A DNA stretch of 64,000 bases from Acetobacter malorum (GCF_002153605.1 NZ_JOPG01000001.1:186001-250000), one strand, 5' to 3'. Positions 25,554-34,304 are shown, counted from the first letter of the stretch. Numbers and translations are program-made. The notes: generated from the sequence alone by a model not told the origin.

Positions 25554-26063
25554 TTATTCTGCTGTTTCAGCGGCCTTTGGCGTGGGATTTGCCGTCTTTT
25601 TTTCTATACCGGGCGTGGCTTCACGCAGCGTCCTGATCTCATACGGGCGCAACAGGTCCGCCAGTGTGCGACCATCCAGCACGGTCATGAACGCCCCCAG
25701 CGCCTCCCCCAGCAGCCCCCGCAACGTGCAGCCGGAGGCCAGAACACAGCCCTCACCGGCTCGGGTACTGTCCTTGCCGGGCGGGGCCATGCAGCCGACC
25801 AGCGCCATGTCATCCTCGGTGTGGCGTACCACGTCGCCCAGGTTGATCTGCTCGGGCGAGCGGGAGAGCATCAGGCCACCATTACGACCGCGCAGTGTGT
25901 CTATAAAACCACCCTTACCCAGATGGTGGATGACCTTCACCAGATGATTTTCTGAAATCCCATAGGCCTGCGCCACCTCGCGAATGGAAACGCGACGGTC
26001 TGCGTGCACGCCCAGATAGAGGAGCGTTCGCAAGGCGTAGTCTGTGTAAAGGGTCAGGCGCAT
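25554..26063 (-). CDS. nsrR: Rrf2 family nitric-oxide-sensing repressor NsrR
   Basis: Fe-S transcription factor that represses NO-detoxification genes until NO damages its cluster. Opening MRLTLYTDYALRTLLYLG and winged helix IREVAQAYGISENHLVKVIHHLGKGGFI are typical of NsrR. The three cluster cysteines lie in VGCMAPPGKDSTRAGEGCVLASGC. 169 aa, slightly long because of a Lys/Ala-rich tail. It is transcribed divergently from hmp, with an NsrR-like operator in the shared spacer, which gives both gene identity and target. Confidence 0.93.
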   Translation of the reverse strand: MRLTLYTDYALRTLLYLGVHADRRVSIREVAQAYGISENHLVKVIHHLGKGGFIDTLRGRNGGLMLSRSPEQINLGDVVRHTEDDMALVGCMAPPGKDSTRAGEGCVLASGCTLRGLLGEALGAFMTVLDGRTLADLLRPYEIRTLREATPGIEKKTANPTPKAAETAE

Positions 26064-26082
26064 GGCCCCAGTTGTAGTCCGG

Positions 26083-26132
26083 TTGACAGGGTTTTTGCCA
26101 GCGTTCTATAAGATGTATGGAATATACACCTT
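26083..26132 (+). promoter_or_regulatory. hmp promoter with overlapping NsrR operator
   Basis: TTGACA (26083-26088), 18 bases, then TATAAG (26107-26112) form a good promoter. Overlapping and following the -10 is a dyad with arms AAGATGTAT (26110-26118) and ATACACCTT (26124-26132), one mismatch, five-base spacer. This matches the NsrR operator pattern AAGATG(C/T)AT. A repressor bound here would block polymerase at hmp. Confidence 0.85.
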
Positions 26133-26153
26133 AAAGAACAGGAGACCGCTCCC

Positions 26154-27401
26154 ATGGTCACGCCTCTCGACGACAAGACCCGCGCCATCGTCACCGCCTG
26201 CGTTCCGGCACTGGAAGCGCACGGCGTGGCCATCACGACGGAGATGTACAAACGCCTGCTGGCAGACCCCGCCATCAGCGCCCTGTTCAATACCGCCCAC
26301 CAGCAGAATGGCAGCCAGCCCACCGCCCTCGCACTGGCCGTGCTGGCGTATGCCCGCAACATCAACAGCCTTGATCAGCTTGGCGGCATGGTGGAACGGA
26401 TTGCAGAAAAACATGTGGGGCTGAACATCCTGCCCGAACATTACCCGCATGTTGGCCGTGCCCTGCTGGGCGCCATTGCGCAGGTGCTGGGGGATGCCGC
26501 CACGCCGGAGATCATGGACGCATGGGCCAAAGCCTATGGTTTTCTGGCGGATGTGCTGATCAGCCGGGAGAGCCAGATTTACAAGGCGCACGAAGCCGCC
26601 CCCGGGGGCTGGGCAGGCTGGCGGCCCTTTACCATCCGGCACCGCACGCCGGAGAGCGCACTGGTCACCTCCTTCGAGCTGGAGCCAACGGACGGCAAAC
26701 CCGTTATGGCCCACAAGCCCGGCCAGTATCTCAGCTTCTCCATCACCGTGCCCGGCCACGGCAACCAGCGGCGCAATTACAGCATTTCCTCCGCGCCCAA
26801 TGGCCGCAGCTATCGCATCAGTGTGCGCCGGGCCGAGAAAGGGCTGGTGTCACGCTGGCTGCATGACAGCGCACAGGTCGGGACAGAAGTGCAGGTCTCA
26901 GCCCCTGCCGGGTCCTTCACGCTGCCCACGCCGCAGTCCGCCCCGATTGTACTGCTGAGTGCCGGCGTCGGGCTGACCCCGTTCATCGCCATGCTGGAAG
27001 CCCGCGCTGCTGCCGCTGCACACGGGTGCCCGGCCAGCGCCCACGCGCCGCTGCACTACATTCACGGCACGGACACCCCGCAGACGGAAGCCTTTGGCGC
27101 GCTGGTGCGGGACCTGTCTGCCAAAGAGGCAATCACGGCGGATGTTTTCTACACGCACAGCCCGGCAGACACACTGGCCGCTCAGGCCGCGTCCGGCACC
27201 ACACCGCATGCCGGACGCATCACGCTGGAATGGGTCAGGGCCAACACGCCCGCAGACGCCATTTATTACCTGTGCGGCCCGGAGTGCTTCATGCAGGAAA
27301 TGATGACCGGCCTGTGCGCTGCGGGCGTGCCGGAAGACCGCCTGCGGCGTGAAGTCTTCGGCCCCGCCACAACGCTGGATGATGCGCTGAACGCTGCCTG
27401 A
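26154..27401 (+). CDS. hmp: Flavohemoprotein, nitric oxide dioxygenase
   Basis: Oxidises NO to nitrate using O2 and NAD(P)H. Residues 1-140 are a globin domain, with proximal His in IAEKHVGLNI and the B10/E-helix region EMYKRLLADP. Residues 150-260 form an FAD domain (RRNYSISSAP). Residues 270-415 form an NAD domain (VLLSAGVGLTPFIAMLEARA, YYLCGPECFMQEM, ending EVFGPA). 415 aa, close to E. coli Hmp (396). GGAGACCGCTCCC precedes the ATG. NsrR control is indicated by the operator over its promoter. A DUF488 gene follows after 20 bases. Confidence 0.96.
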   Translation: MVTPLDDKTRAIVTACVPALEAHGVAITTEMYKRLLADPAISALFNTAHQQNGSQPTALALAVLAYARNINSLDQLGGMVERIAEKHVGLNILPEHYPHVGRALLGAIAQVLGDAATPEIMDAWAKAYGFLADVLISRESQIYKAHEAAPGGWAGWRPFTIRHRTPESALVTSFELEPTDGKPVMAHKPGQYLSFSITVPGHGNQRRNYSISSAPNGRSYRISVRRAEKGLVSRWLHDSAQVGTEVQVSAPAGSFTLPTPQSAPIVLLSAGVGLTPFIAMLEARAAAAAHGCPASAHAPLHYIHGTDTPQTEAFGALVRDLSAKEAITADVFYTHSPADTLAAQAASGTTPHAGRITLEWVRANTPADAIYYLCGPECFMQEMMTGLCAAGVPEDRLRREVFGPATTLDDALNAA

Positions 27402-27421
27402 TTTTAGAAGGACTTTTTCTT

Positions 27422-27850
27422 ATGCCCGCACAGTCAGACACTCATCATTCTCCGTCTGCCGCGCACTGTGCGGGCCTTCAGACCCGCCGTATTTATGAAG
27501 CCCCTCAGCCTACAGACGGCACCCGCGTTCTGGTGGACCGCCTGTGGCCGCGTGGCGTGAGCAAGGAACGCGCAGCGCTGGACCTGTGGCTGAAGGACAT
27601 TGCGCCCTCTACCGAGTTGCGCCAGTGGTTCGGGCATGACCCGGCCCGCTGGACCGGCTTCTGCCAGCGCTACCGGGCCGAGCTGGACGCCAACCCCGCC
27701 TGTGTGGAACAGCTTGAAACACTGGCGCGCAAAGGCCCCCTCACCCTGCTGTTTGGTGCCAGAAATACGGAGCAGAACGAGGCGGTGGTTCTGGCCGCTT
27801 ACCTGCGGGAGCGTTCAGCCCAGCAGAACAGAACAAACCGGGAAACGTGA
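27422..27850 (+). CDS. DUF488 family protein (YeaO-like)
   Basis: Small cytoplasmic protein of unknown biochemical function. Family marks are RIYEAPQPTDGTRVLVDRLWPRGVSKERAALDLWLKDIAPS and LRQWFGHDPARW. The N-terminal 20 residues are extra and poorly conserved. 142 aa. It starts 20 bases after hmp with AGAAGGA upstream, so it is almost certainly co-transcribed with hmp and part of the NO response in this organism. DUF488 genes are often found beside globin or truncated hemoglobin genes, which fits. Confidence 0.85.
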   Translation: MPAQSDTHHSPSAAHCAGLQTRRIYEAPQPTDGTRVLVDRLWPRGVSKERAALDLWLKDIAPSTELRQWFGHDPARWTGFCQRYRAELDANPACVEQLETLARKGPLTLLFGARNTEQNEAVVLAAYLRERSAQQNRTNRET

Positions 27851-28206
27851 AAAAAATACTCAGCCTGTCAGCCATACACAAAACTATCCACAGACTTTTC
27901 CCACAGTCTTTCCCCGCCTTCTGTGGATAAACAAAGGCTCTTCTATAGGAGCATAGCTGGTATAAATGGCTGTTTTCTGCGTCTCAGAGCTTTTGTGATA
28001 TTTTTGTGATTGACTCATCTGCCTGATGGACAGTGTTAACGATTCGATAAAGAGGCGAGTCATCCACATCATCGGCTGTACACCCGCGCTCTCTGGCGAG
28101 TCCTGCGGCTGGTTGCCGTATGGCCCGGCCCTTGGCACACTCCACGCCCTCTCAGGCCCTGCGTCCTTCCGGCAGGGCTGGCCGATACAAGGACCGCTGA
28201 CGCGCC
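27851..28206. other. Gene-free spacer with a cluster of DnaA-box-like sequences
   Basis: This spacer is AT-rich for the region and holds four DnaA-box-like 9-mers. They are CTATCCACA (27884-27892, one mismatch), TTTCCCACA (27897-27905, two mismatches), TGTGGATAA (27922-27930, perfect on the minus strand) and TCATCCACA (28060-28068, one mismatch). TATCCACAGA and TCTGTGGATA form a 10-base inverted repeat (27885-27894/27920-27929). Two GANTC methylation sites lie at 28012 and 28041, and GTTAAC at 28035. This could be a replication origin, a DnaA titration site or a DnaA-controlled promoter for purU. Confidence 0.5.
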
Positions 28207-29046
28207 ATGCACTTTACCCTGACGTTTTCCTGCCCGGACAAACCGGGCATTGTTGCTGCTGTTTCCACCGCTCTGGCAGACAAGGGCGCGGACATTCGGG
28301 AAACCCACCAGTTTAGTGACCAGACTGCCCGCCGCCTGTTCATGCGGCTGGCCTTTACCTCCCCCGTTCCCATGGAGGACATCCGCGCCTGTCTGGACCC
28401 GGTTAAAACCGAGTTCGGCATGACCATGCGCCTGCATGACGCTGCGGTGCTGCCGCGCCTGATTATCATGGTCTCAAAGTTTGACCACGCGCTGCTCAAC
28501 CTGCTGTATCAGGTGCGCGTCAACTGGCTGCGGGCTGAGATTGTGGCCATTGTCTCCAACCATCAGGACAGCGCCGCCACCGCCGCACAGGCAGGCATTC
28601 CCTACTATTACTGGCCAGTTAACAAGGACAACAAAGCCGAGCAGGAAGACCGCCTGCGTGCCCTTGTGGCGGAAACAAAAGCCGACCTGATTGTGCTGGC
28701 CCGCTATATGCAGGTGCTGTCCGATGCGTTCTCCACGGAAATGAGCGGACGCATTATCAACATCCATCACTCCTTCCTGCCGTCCTTCAAGGGGGCGCGG
28801 CCGTATCATCAGGCCTTTGCGCGGGGCGTGAAGCTGATTGGCGCAACCGCCCATTACGTCACGCCGGATCTGGATGAAGGCCCGATTATCGAGCAGGAGA
28901 CCGCGCGCGTCACCCACAGCCTGTCCGCCGAGGATTACGTGGCGGCTGGCCGCTCCATTGAATCTCAGGTGCTGGCCCGTGCTGTTAAACTGCATGTGGA
29001 ACAGCGCGTGATGCTCAACGGCCACCGCACCATCATCTTTTCCTGA
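28207..29046 (+). CDS. purU: Formyltetrahydrofolate deformylase
   Basis: Releases formate from 10-formyl-tetrahydrofolate, balancing one-carbon pools and feeding purine synthesis. Residues 1-80 are an ACT regulatory domain (LTFSCPDKPGIVAAVSTALADKGADIRE). The rest is the formyl-transferase fold with catalytic Asn-His in IINIHHSFLPSFKGARPYHQAF and the Asp in HYVTPDLDEGPIIEQ. 279 aa, as in E. coli PurU (280). A membrane protein gene follows after 17 bases. Confidence 0.95.
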   Translation: MHFTLTFSCPDKPGIVAAVSTALADKGADIRETHQFSDQTARRLFMRLAFTSPVPMEDIRACLDPVKTEFGMTMRLHDAAVLPRLIIMVSKFDHALLNLLYQVRVNWLRAEIVAIVSNHQDSAATAAQAGIPYYYWPVNKDNKAEQEDRLRALVAETKADLIVLARYMQVLSDAFSTEMSGRIINIHHSFLPSFKGARPYHQAFARGVKLIGATAHYVTPDLDEGPIIEQETARVTHSLSAEDYVAAGRSIESQVLARAVKLHVEQRVMLNGHRTIIFS

Positions 29047-29063
29047 CAGCAAAGCCTGCACCC

Positions 29064-29642
29064 ATGCCCTTCCCAGACCAGACGACAGAGGCCCCCACGC
29101 CTGAGGCTGACAAGACTGGCAACGCTGAGCAGGCTGAAAACCGCTTTGCTATCAACTGGCGCTATTGCCTGCGGTGCCTGCTGGCTCAGGCCATTCTGTG
29201 TCCGCTGGGGCTGATGATTTTGTCGCTCTGCGGGAGTGTGGACAAGGCGTCCAATCCGGCCTCTCTCCCGCTGTTTGCCTTCACAGCCATGCTGGCTGCG
29301 CCCGTGTTTGAAACCTTTATTTTTTTCTATCTGCCATACGCATTTTTCCGGCGGTTCATCAAAAATCAAGGCTGGCTGTGGGGTTTATCTTTTGTAACCA
29401 CCACCCTGCTCTTCACGCTGGACCACCATAGCAGCGGCAGTCCCATCACCCCGCACCGCAACTGGCCCATGGCGCTGGATGTCGGGCTGAGCGGGTCTGC
29501 CTGCTTCTTTGCCTGTTTTTATCTGACGACCCGATCCCGCCGCGGCAGCCCGTTCTGGACCACTGCTGCCTGCCACGCGCTGTATAATACCGGCGTCACC
29601 GCTGTGGTGGCTGCACAGATGGCGCTGACCGGCACGCACTAA
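29064..29642 (+). CDS. CPBP-like intramembrane protein, divergent
   Basis: A 192-residue membrane protein with about five hydrophobic segments. It resembles CPBP (Abi) intramembrane glutamic proteases in motif order: a Glu in AAPVFETFIFFYLPYAFFRRF where EExxxR is expected, FTLDHHSSG in place of FxxxH, and TAACHALYNTG for the HxxxN/D block. The first motif has one Glu, not two, so catalysis is uncertain. Such proteins process membrane substrates or bacteriocins. It sits 17 bases after purU and probably shares its transcript, without an obvious functional tie. Confidence 0.6.
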   Translation: MPFPDQTTEAPTPEADKTGNAEQAENRFAINWRYCLRCLLAQAILCPLGLMILSLCGSVDKASNPASLPLFAFTAMLAAPVFETFIFFYLPYAFFRRFIKNQGWLWGLSFVTTTLLFTLDHHSSGSPITPHRNWPMALDVGLSGSACFFACFYLTTRSRRGSPFWTTAACHALYNTGVTAVVAAQMALTGTH

Positions 29643-29728
29643 ACCGAGAAGATGTTACGCACACTGCGATTTAAGAACATCACTCTCAAGGGTCGTTCAG
29701 GCGGTTGTTGAGATAAAAAAGAGTTCTC

Positions 29729-31351
29729 TTAAATCTCCCGCGTATGCTTCGCCGCACTGGCAAACAGAAACACACTCAGCAAAGCGGCCATAACCGCAAC
29801 ACCCAGCCCTTCCGGTGTGCGCAGCAGATGCGCCCCGTGCAGGCAGAGCATGAGCGGGACACACGCTGTCACCACACCCGCAGCCGCCAGCAGCAGCCGG
29901 ATGCCACGCTGGCCGGGCAGGCAGAATGCCGCCGCCACAAACACACAAAACACGCTGTAATAAACAGCAGAAACTGCACCATAGCTTCCGCCATAGGGTA
30001 ACAGAGGCACCGCGCAGAACACGGCGGAAATCCCCGCCACACAGCCCGTCGTGCAGCCGGATGTGAGAGCCGCCAGCAGCTTTGTGCCGCGTGTTTCCAC
30101 CACCAGACCGCTTTCCCGCTCACGCCGCCTGCGGCTGACAATCCAGAGCTGATTGCCCGTATAGAACAAAAACGCCCCGCCCAGCCCCAACACCACATAC
30201 CCCCAGCGCACGGGTGTTCCGCCAAAGCTGCCAAAATGCAGAGCAAAAAACGTCGTTAAAACTGCAAATTTTGCAGGCTGATGCCCCGGCATATACTCGC
30301 CGGACTGCACCGCGCCCGTGTGGGAGTTCAGCACCACAAAGCCACCCGTCGGGCCGCGTGTGGGGTAGCGCGCATCATGCCCAAACACCCGCACCACATC
30401 CTTGCCGTGGCCAAGCTGCATGTAGTTCAGCACTTCCGGCACAAACCCCGGAGCCTGCCGCGCCATGAGCGCAAGAATTTCGGTGGGGGCCAGCACGCGC
30501 TGGGGGGCCGGAGCTGGTGCAGGGGCCGTGTCTGCCGCACCGCTGGCCGCCTGAGCCGGCCCATGCCCGTGCCCCGGACCGCCCCCATGCCCGCCATGCT
30601 CACCGCCGCGCCCTCCGCCATGCATGCCACCATGCTGACCAGCAGCAGAACCGGGAAACAGCATGTGTTCCACAGCAAAAATCTGCCCGTGGAAAGCAAA
30701 CACCACGGAGGAAATCGCCATGACCAGATGGAACGGCAGTGAGAACAGCCCCAGCAGATTATGCACATCCAGCCAGCGTTTACGCACACTCTGGCCCAGA
30801 CGCACCGCAAACAGCGTTTTGACCAGCGCGGGCAGATACGCAATCACCCCAGAAACAAGCGCGACAGCATAGAGCAATGCCACAGCGCCCATCAGCACCA
30901 TGGCTGGCGTATGCGGCAACGGCAGACCAACCTGCTGATGCAGTACATCCACAAAATGCGCGGCCTCGGAGGGTGTTTTGGGCACCACAACAAGGTTACC
31001 CTGTGCATCCAGCCCCGCCGCCATGCTTTGCGTGGGGCCATGATGCACCTGCCCGCCGCTGCCATCCCATGTCAGGCGGCCGCGTTGTGCATCTTCCGGG
31101 GTCACGGCAATGGTGTAATCATCCCGTGCTTCCGGGTAGGCGGCCAGTGCCTTTTCCAAAAGTGCGGGCGTCTGCTCAAGGCTGACCGGCGGCGGCAGAG
31201 CTATGGGGGCTGAGGCCCAGCTTTGCAGCGGTTCCTCAAACATGGTGACAGCCCCGGCGTAAAACGCCACAAACAGGAAAAGCCCGGCGACAATGCCCAC
31301 CCAGCTATGAACATCACGGTAAAGCTGCACGAGGTCCGCACGCAGTTTCAT
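29729..31351 (-). CDS. PepSY-associated TM protein (PiuB-like), probable siderophore reductase
   Basis: Inner-membrane protein thought to reduce ferric siderophore in the periplasm. The N-terminal LYRDVHSWVGIVAGLFLFVAFYAG, the periplasmic PepSY region and a second LDVHNLLGLFSLPFHLVMAISSVVF segment match the family. The C-terminus holds several more helices. Residues about 233-270 form a strikingly His/Gly-rich periplasmic insertion (HGGMHGGGRGGEHGGHGGG), a possible metal-binding loop. The ATG at 31351 is set by the ATGA overlap with the DUF3649 stop. It is the last gene of the Fur-box operon. 540 aa. Confidence 0.85.
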   Translation of the reverse strand: MKLRADLVQLYRDVHSWVGIVAGLFLFVAFYAGAVTMFEEPLQSWASAPIALPPPVSLEQTPALLEKALAAYPEARDDYTIAVTPEDAQRGRLTWDGSGGQVHHGPTQSMAAGLDAQGNLVVVPKTPSEAAHFVDVLHQQVGLPLPHTPAMVLMGAVALLYAVALVSGVIAYLPALVKTLFAVRLGQSVRKRWLDVHNLLGLFSLPFHLVMAISSVVFAFHGQIFAVEHMLFPGSAAGQHGGMHGGGRGGEHGGHGGGPGHGHGPAQAASGAADTAPAPAPAPQRVLAPTEILALMARQAPGFVPEVLNYMQLGHGKDVVRVFGHDARYPTRGPTGGFVVLNSHTGAVQSGEYMPGHQPAKFAVLTTFFALHFGSFGGTPVRWGYVVLGLGGAFLFYTGNQLWIVSRRRRERESGLVVETRGTKLLAALTSGCTTGCVAGISAVFCAVPLLPYGGSYGAVSAVYYSVFCVFVAAAFCLPGQRGIRLLLAAAGVVTACVPLMLCLHGAHLLRTPEGLGVAVMAALLSVFLFASAAKHTREI

Positions 31352-31650
31352 AAAAGGACACTCCGCAGCACAACAAACAGGCCCCAGACCACACCATTGG
31401 CCACAATCAGCACGCCCCATGCCTGAAGCCCGGAACGGAACAGGAAACACACGCTGAGCAGTGCGCTCCACAAAAGGGCGGCCATCCACATCAGATACTG
31501 GCCGGAGGCTGAGCGCGGGCTACCGTCCGTATGGCACAGCACGCCTACAAGCCCCATCAGCCCGCACACCAGCACGCCGCCCGCAAACACTGCCGCCAGC
31601 ACTTTGAAAAACCAGTTCTTGCTGCTCAATTTCTGCGCCGTCCGGCTCAT
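31348..31650 (-). CDS. DUF3649-like small membrane protein of the siderophore operon
   Basis: A 100-residue protein with three hydrophobic segments (VLAAVFAGGVLVCGLMGLVGVL, LMWMAALLWSALLSVCFLF, WGVLIVANGVVWGLFVVL). Position and size match DUF3649 proteins, which accompany PepSY/TonB-receptor operons for xenosiderophore use. It overlaps both neighbours by ATGA, a sign of coupled translation. Biochemical role unknown; it may support the reductase. Confidence 0.7.
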   Translation of the reverse strand: MSRTAQKLSSKNWFFKVLAAVFAGGVLVCGLMGLVGVLCHTDGSPRSASGQYLMWMAALLWSALLSVCFLFRSGLQAWGVLIVANGVVWGLFVVLRSVLL

Positions 31651-31943
31651 GACACATCCTGCCCCCGGCGCGCCAGCGCCACACAGAGCGGCAGGATGGA
31701 CCACACGCTCATCAGCACCACGCCCAGTGCAAACACGGCGGTAAACACCCCCACCACCTGGCAGAACAGCCCCAGCGCCACCCCGGCCAGAGCAGACGCA
31801 AAACCCAGCGCGGCCCCAACCGGCAACGCCTTACGCAACAGCAACTGGCGCGGGGCGGCCAGATAGGCACTCACCCCCGCCGCCATACTGCACACCACAG
31901 CCAGAGCGCACACAGCAGACCCGAAAAGCACAGAACTCACCAA
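31647..31943 (-). CDS. DUF3325-like small membrane protein of the siderophore operon
   Basis: A 98-residue protein with three hydrophobic stretches. AYLAAPRQLLLRKALPVGAALG resembles the short DUF3325 motif (YLASPHQ-type). It sits between the receptor and the DUF3649-like gene, overlapping both. The same order (receptor, DUF3325, DUF3649, PepSY) occurs in iron-scavenging operons of other proteobacteria. Function unknown. Confidence 0.7.
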   Translation of the reverse strand: MVSSVLFGSAVCALAVVCSMAAGVSAYLAAPRQLLLRKALPVGAALGFASALAGVALGLFCQVVGVFTAVFALGVVLMSVWSILPLCVALARRGQDVS

Positions 31944-34219
31944 CGATATTCCAGACGGCCAATCACACTGCGCCCCTGCCCGTAATAGCAGGCGGAAATG
32001 GCGGTGCAGGTCGCCACAAACCGTTTATTGGCAATGTTGCGCATATTGACGGAGAAGGTCAGACCCTTCCACTGGGGCCGCGCCGCCCCGAAATCATACC
32101 GCAGGAACATGTCAAACACCGTATAGCCGGGGATGGAAAGGGTATTGGCCGTATCGCCATAGCTATGCCCGGTATAGCGCACACCGCCGCCAGCCCCTAC
32201 CCCCTGCAACATGCCGGTGCGAAAGCGTTTGTCCACAAACAGGGAGGCCATCCATTTGGGAGCCTGCGGCAGATAATTGCCTACCTGTGCGCCATAGTTG
32301 GAACGGGTGATTTTGGCATCACTCCGCGTGCCGGTGAAGATAACGGATGTATCCCACACAAGGTTTGCCCGCCCTTCCAGCTCCAGCCCGCGCACGCGGC
32401 CCTTGCCTGTCTGCACAAGGCAGGTGGAAGTGCCGCACATGGTGCCGTCCGGGTCCGGCGTGGTCATGTTGGTCTGGGTAATCTGGTAACCACCAAAGGT
32501 GATGTAGATGCTCTTGCCGTACTGGTAGCGCAGCCCGGCCTCATACTGGTCACCCTTGGTGGGTTTAAACGGCGTACCATCGCGCGAGGTGGACGGGTCC
32601 GACACCTGCGGCTGGAAGGACTGCGCGTAGCTGAAATACGGGGCCAGCCCGTTATCAAACAGATACACCGCCCCGGCCCGCCAGGTGAACGCATTGGACT
32701 TTGTGATGTAGCGTTTGTGGGTCAGGATGTTCAGCGTATCATCCCGCGCCCAGTCCTGCCGCCCGCCGATGGTGACGCGCAGGCGGTCAAACTTGAGCTG
32801 ATCCTGAAAATAGATGCCATTCTGGCGGCTTTCCGTGGAGGTATAAACCTGCGGAGAAAGAGCTGCACCATACCCGGCAGAACCACGAGACTGCGGATCA
32901 AAAATATTCAGCACCGGCAGGACCAGCGAGGACTGAACCAGATCCCGGTCATGGTTCCAGTCGGTATAGAAGTAGTCCGTGCCAGCAAGAAGCAGATGCC
33001 GCACCGGGCCGGTCATCACATGGCCTTCAATCTGCGTATCCGTCGCCACACCCTGCGAGCGTCCGCGCCCTTCCACGGCACGGCGGTTAACGGTCTCACC
33101 TGCAACGCAGCCCGCTACGGTGGTGGGGCATTTGCTCAGCGTGTCACCAGAGAGCACGGTAGCGCGATAGAGTGTGTCCAGATACGTGTAACGCGTGTTG
33201 TTACGCACCGTCAGATACTTGCTGAATTTGTGTTCCAGAAAGGAGCCGATCAGCGCCTGATTACGGTCAAACGTATCCCACTTTGGCTCACCGATATTGG
33301 CATCGTTCTTGATATACCGGCCATGAGACGGATACAGCGTGCCCGTGGCGGGCAGAAACTGGAAGGTGGAGCCACCCTGATCACGCTGATACTGCGCCAG
33401 CAACGTCCATTTGGTGTTGACCGTGGGCTGCCATGTCAGGCTGGGGGAAATGTAGTAGCGGCCATTGTTCACGCTGTTGACCTGCGTGCCACCATACCGC
33501 GCCAGTGCAACAACCCGGCCCGTAACGGTGCCGCTCCTGTTCAGTTTGCCGGACAGATCGCCCGAGGCCTGCCCCTGCCCGTTATTGAGGTTGGTAAAGC
33601 CGGAGCCTTGCAGGAAGAACTCGCCCTCACTTTTGGCCGTGGGGCGTTTGGTAACAAGGTTGACCACCCCGCCCGGTGCCGTCTGTCCATATAGCGCGCC
33701 GGATGGGCCTTTGAGCACTTCAATCTGTTCCAGCGCGAACGGATCGAACGAGGTCCGGGTCCACTGCCCGCCAGACGGCAGGCGCAGGCCATCCACAAAG
33801 TTGTTGTTGGAGGAGAACCCGCCTGCGCCAAAGCCACGCACCGAGACTTCATCCACGCGGCTATCAATGCCGGAGGGTTCCGCCTGCACGCCAGCGGTAT
33901 AGGACAGTGCATCGGCCACGGTGGGGGACGCCCGCAATTCGATTTCTTCCCGGCTGACAATGGAAATTGTCTGAGGGGATTCAATAATGGGTGTGCGGGT
34001 TTTGGTAGAGGCAGAGGCGCTGGAGCGGCCTGTGGCGGTCACAATCACCACCTCTGCGTTTGCGCTGGCCTTGCGCGTCTTGCTCTTCTCTGCCGATTTT
34101 TCCGTGTCGGACTGGCTCTCCGGCACAGGCAGCGTTTCCGCCACTGCGCCCGACGATGTGGCCGCGCCCGCCAGTAGAAGCACCGGGAGCACACCCTTCA
34201 CAGAGCGCGAAATTCTCAT
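31937..34219 (-). CDS. TonB-dependent siderophore receptor (FoxA/FhuE/FpvA-like)
   Basis: Outer-membrane ferric-siderophore receptor. It has a Sec signal peptide (VLPVLLLAGAATSSGAVA), a possible TonB box in EVVIVTATGR, the plug domain (SPQTISIVSREEIELR, VEVLKGPSGALYG-like EQIEVLKGPSGALYGQTAPGGVVNLVTKRP), and a 22-strand barrel ending in the aromatic RLEYRW. The siderophore-receptor subfamily opening without a long regulatory N-terminal domain means no sigma-factor signalling is expected. The ATG at 34219 has AAGG upstream and is preferred to the GTG at 34237. 760 aa. It heads a four-gene operon with a Fur box 49 bases upstream of the start. Confidence 0.93.
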   Translation of the reverse strand: MRISRSVKGVLPVLLLAGAATSSGAVAETLPVPESQSDTEKSAEKSKTRKASANAEVVIVTATGRSSASASTKTRTPIIESPQTISIVSREEIELRASPTVADALSYTAGVQAEPSGIDSRVDEVSVRGFGAGGFSSNNNFVDGLRLPSGGQWTRTSFDPFALEQIEVLKGPSGALYGQTAPGGVVNLVTKRPTAKSEGEFFLQGSGFTNLNNGQGQASGDLSGKLNRSGTVTGRVVALARYGGTQVNSVNNGRYYISPSLTWQPTVNTKWTLLAQYQRDQGGSTFQFLPATGTLYPSHGRYIKNDANIGEPKWDTFDRNQALIGSFLEHKFSKYLTVRNNTRYTYLDTLYRATVLSGDTLSKCPTTVAGCVAGETVNRRAVEGRGRSQGVATDTQIEGHVMTGPVRHLLLAGTDYFYTDWNHDRDLVQSSLVLPVLNIFDPQSRGSAGYGAALSPQVYTSTESRQNGIYFQDQLKFDRLRVTIGGRQDWARDDTLNILTHKRYITKSNAFTWRAGAVYLFDNGLAPYFSYAQSFQPQVSDPSTSRDGTPFKPTKGDQYEAGLRYQYGKSIYITFGGYQITQTNMTTPDPDGTMCGTSTCLVQTGKGRVRGLELEGRANLVWDTSVIFTGTRSDAKITRSNYGAQVGNYLPQAPKWMASLFVDKRFRTGMLQGVGAGGGVRYTGHSYGDTANTLSIPGYTVFDMFLRYDFGAARPQWKGLTFSVNMRNIANKRFVATCTAISACYYGQGRSVIGRLEYRW

Positions 34220-34267
34220 AGCTACCTTGTCACCCACACATATGTTACCGATATGCGGCGCTTACGT

Positions 34268-34286
34268 GATAATGAGAATTATTGTC
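34268..34286. promoter_or_regulatory. Fur box
   Basis: GATAATGAGAATTATTGTC matches the 19-base Fur consensus at 16 positions. It lies just upstream of the siderophore-receptor operon, which is therefore expected to be repressed by iron-loaded Fur. Confidence 0.88.
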
Positions 34287-34304
34287 AAGTGGAGAAGAGT
34301 CCAC

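Noticed and set aside
28069-28206. Glycine- or folate-type riboswitch before purU
   Set aside because: Some GC-rich stems are present, but the conserved aptamer blocks were not found.
28026-28316. 96-residue plus-strand frame across the DnaA-box spacer and purU start
   Set aside because: It overlaps the well-supported purU gene in another frame and has no ribosome site.
32165-33694. 509-residue plus-strand frame opposite the siderophore receptor
   Set aside because: Shadow of the receptor gene, rich in Arg/Pro/Gly, no domains.
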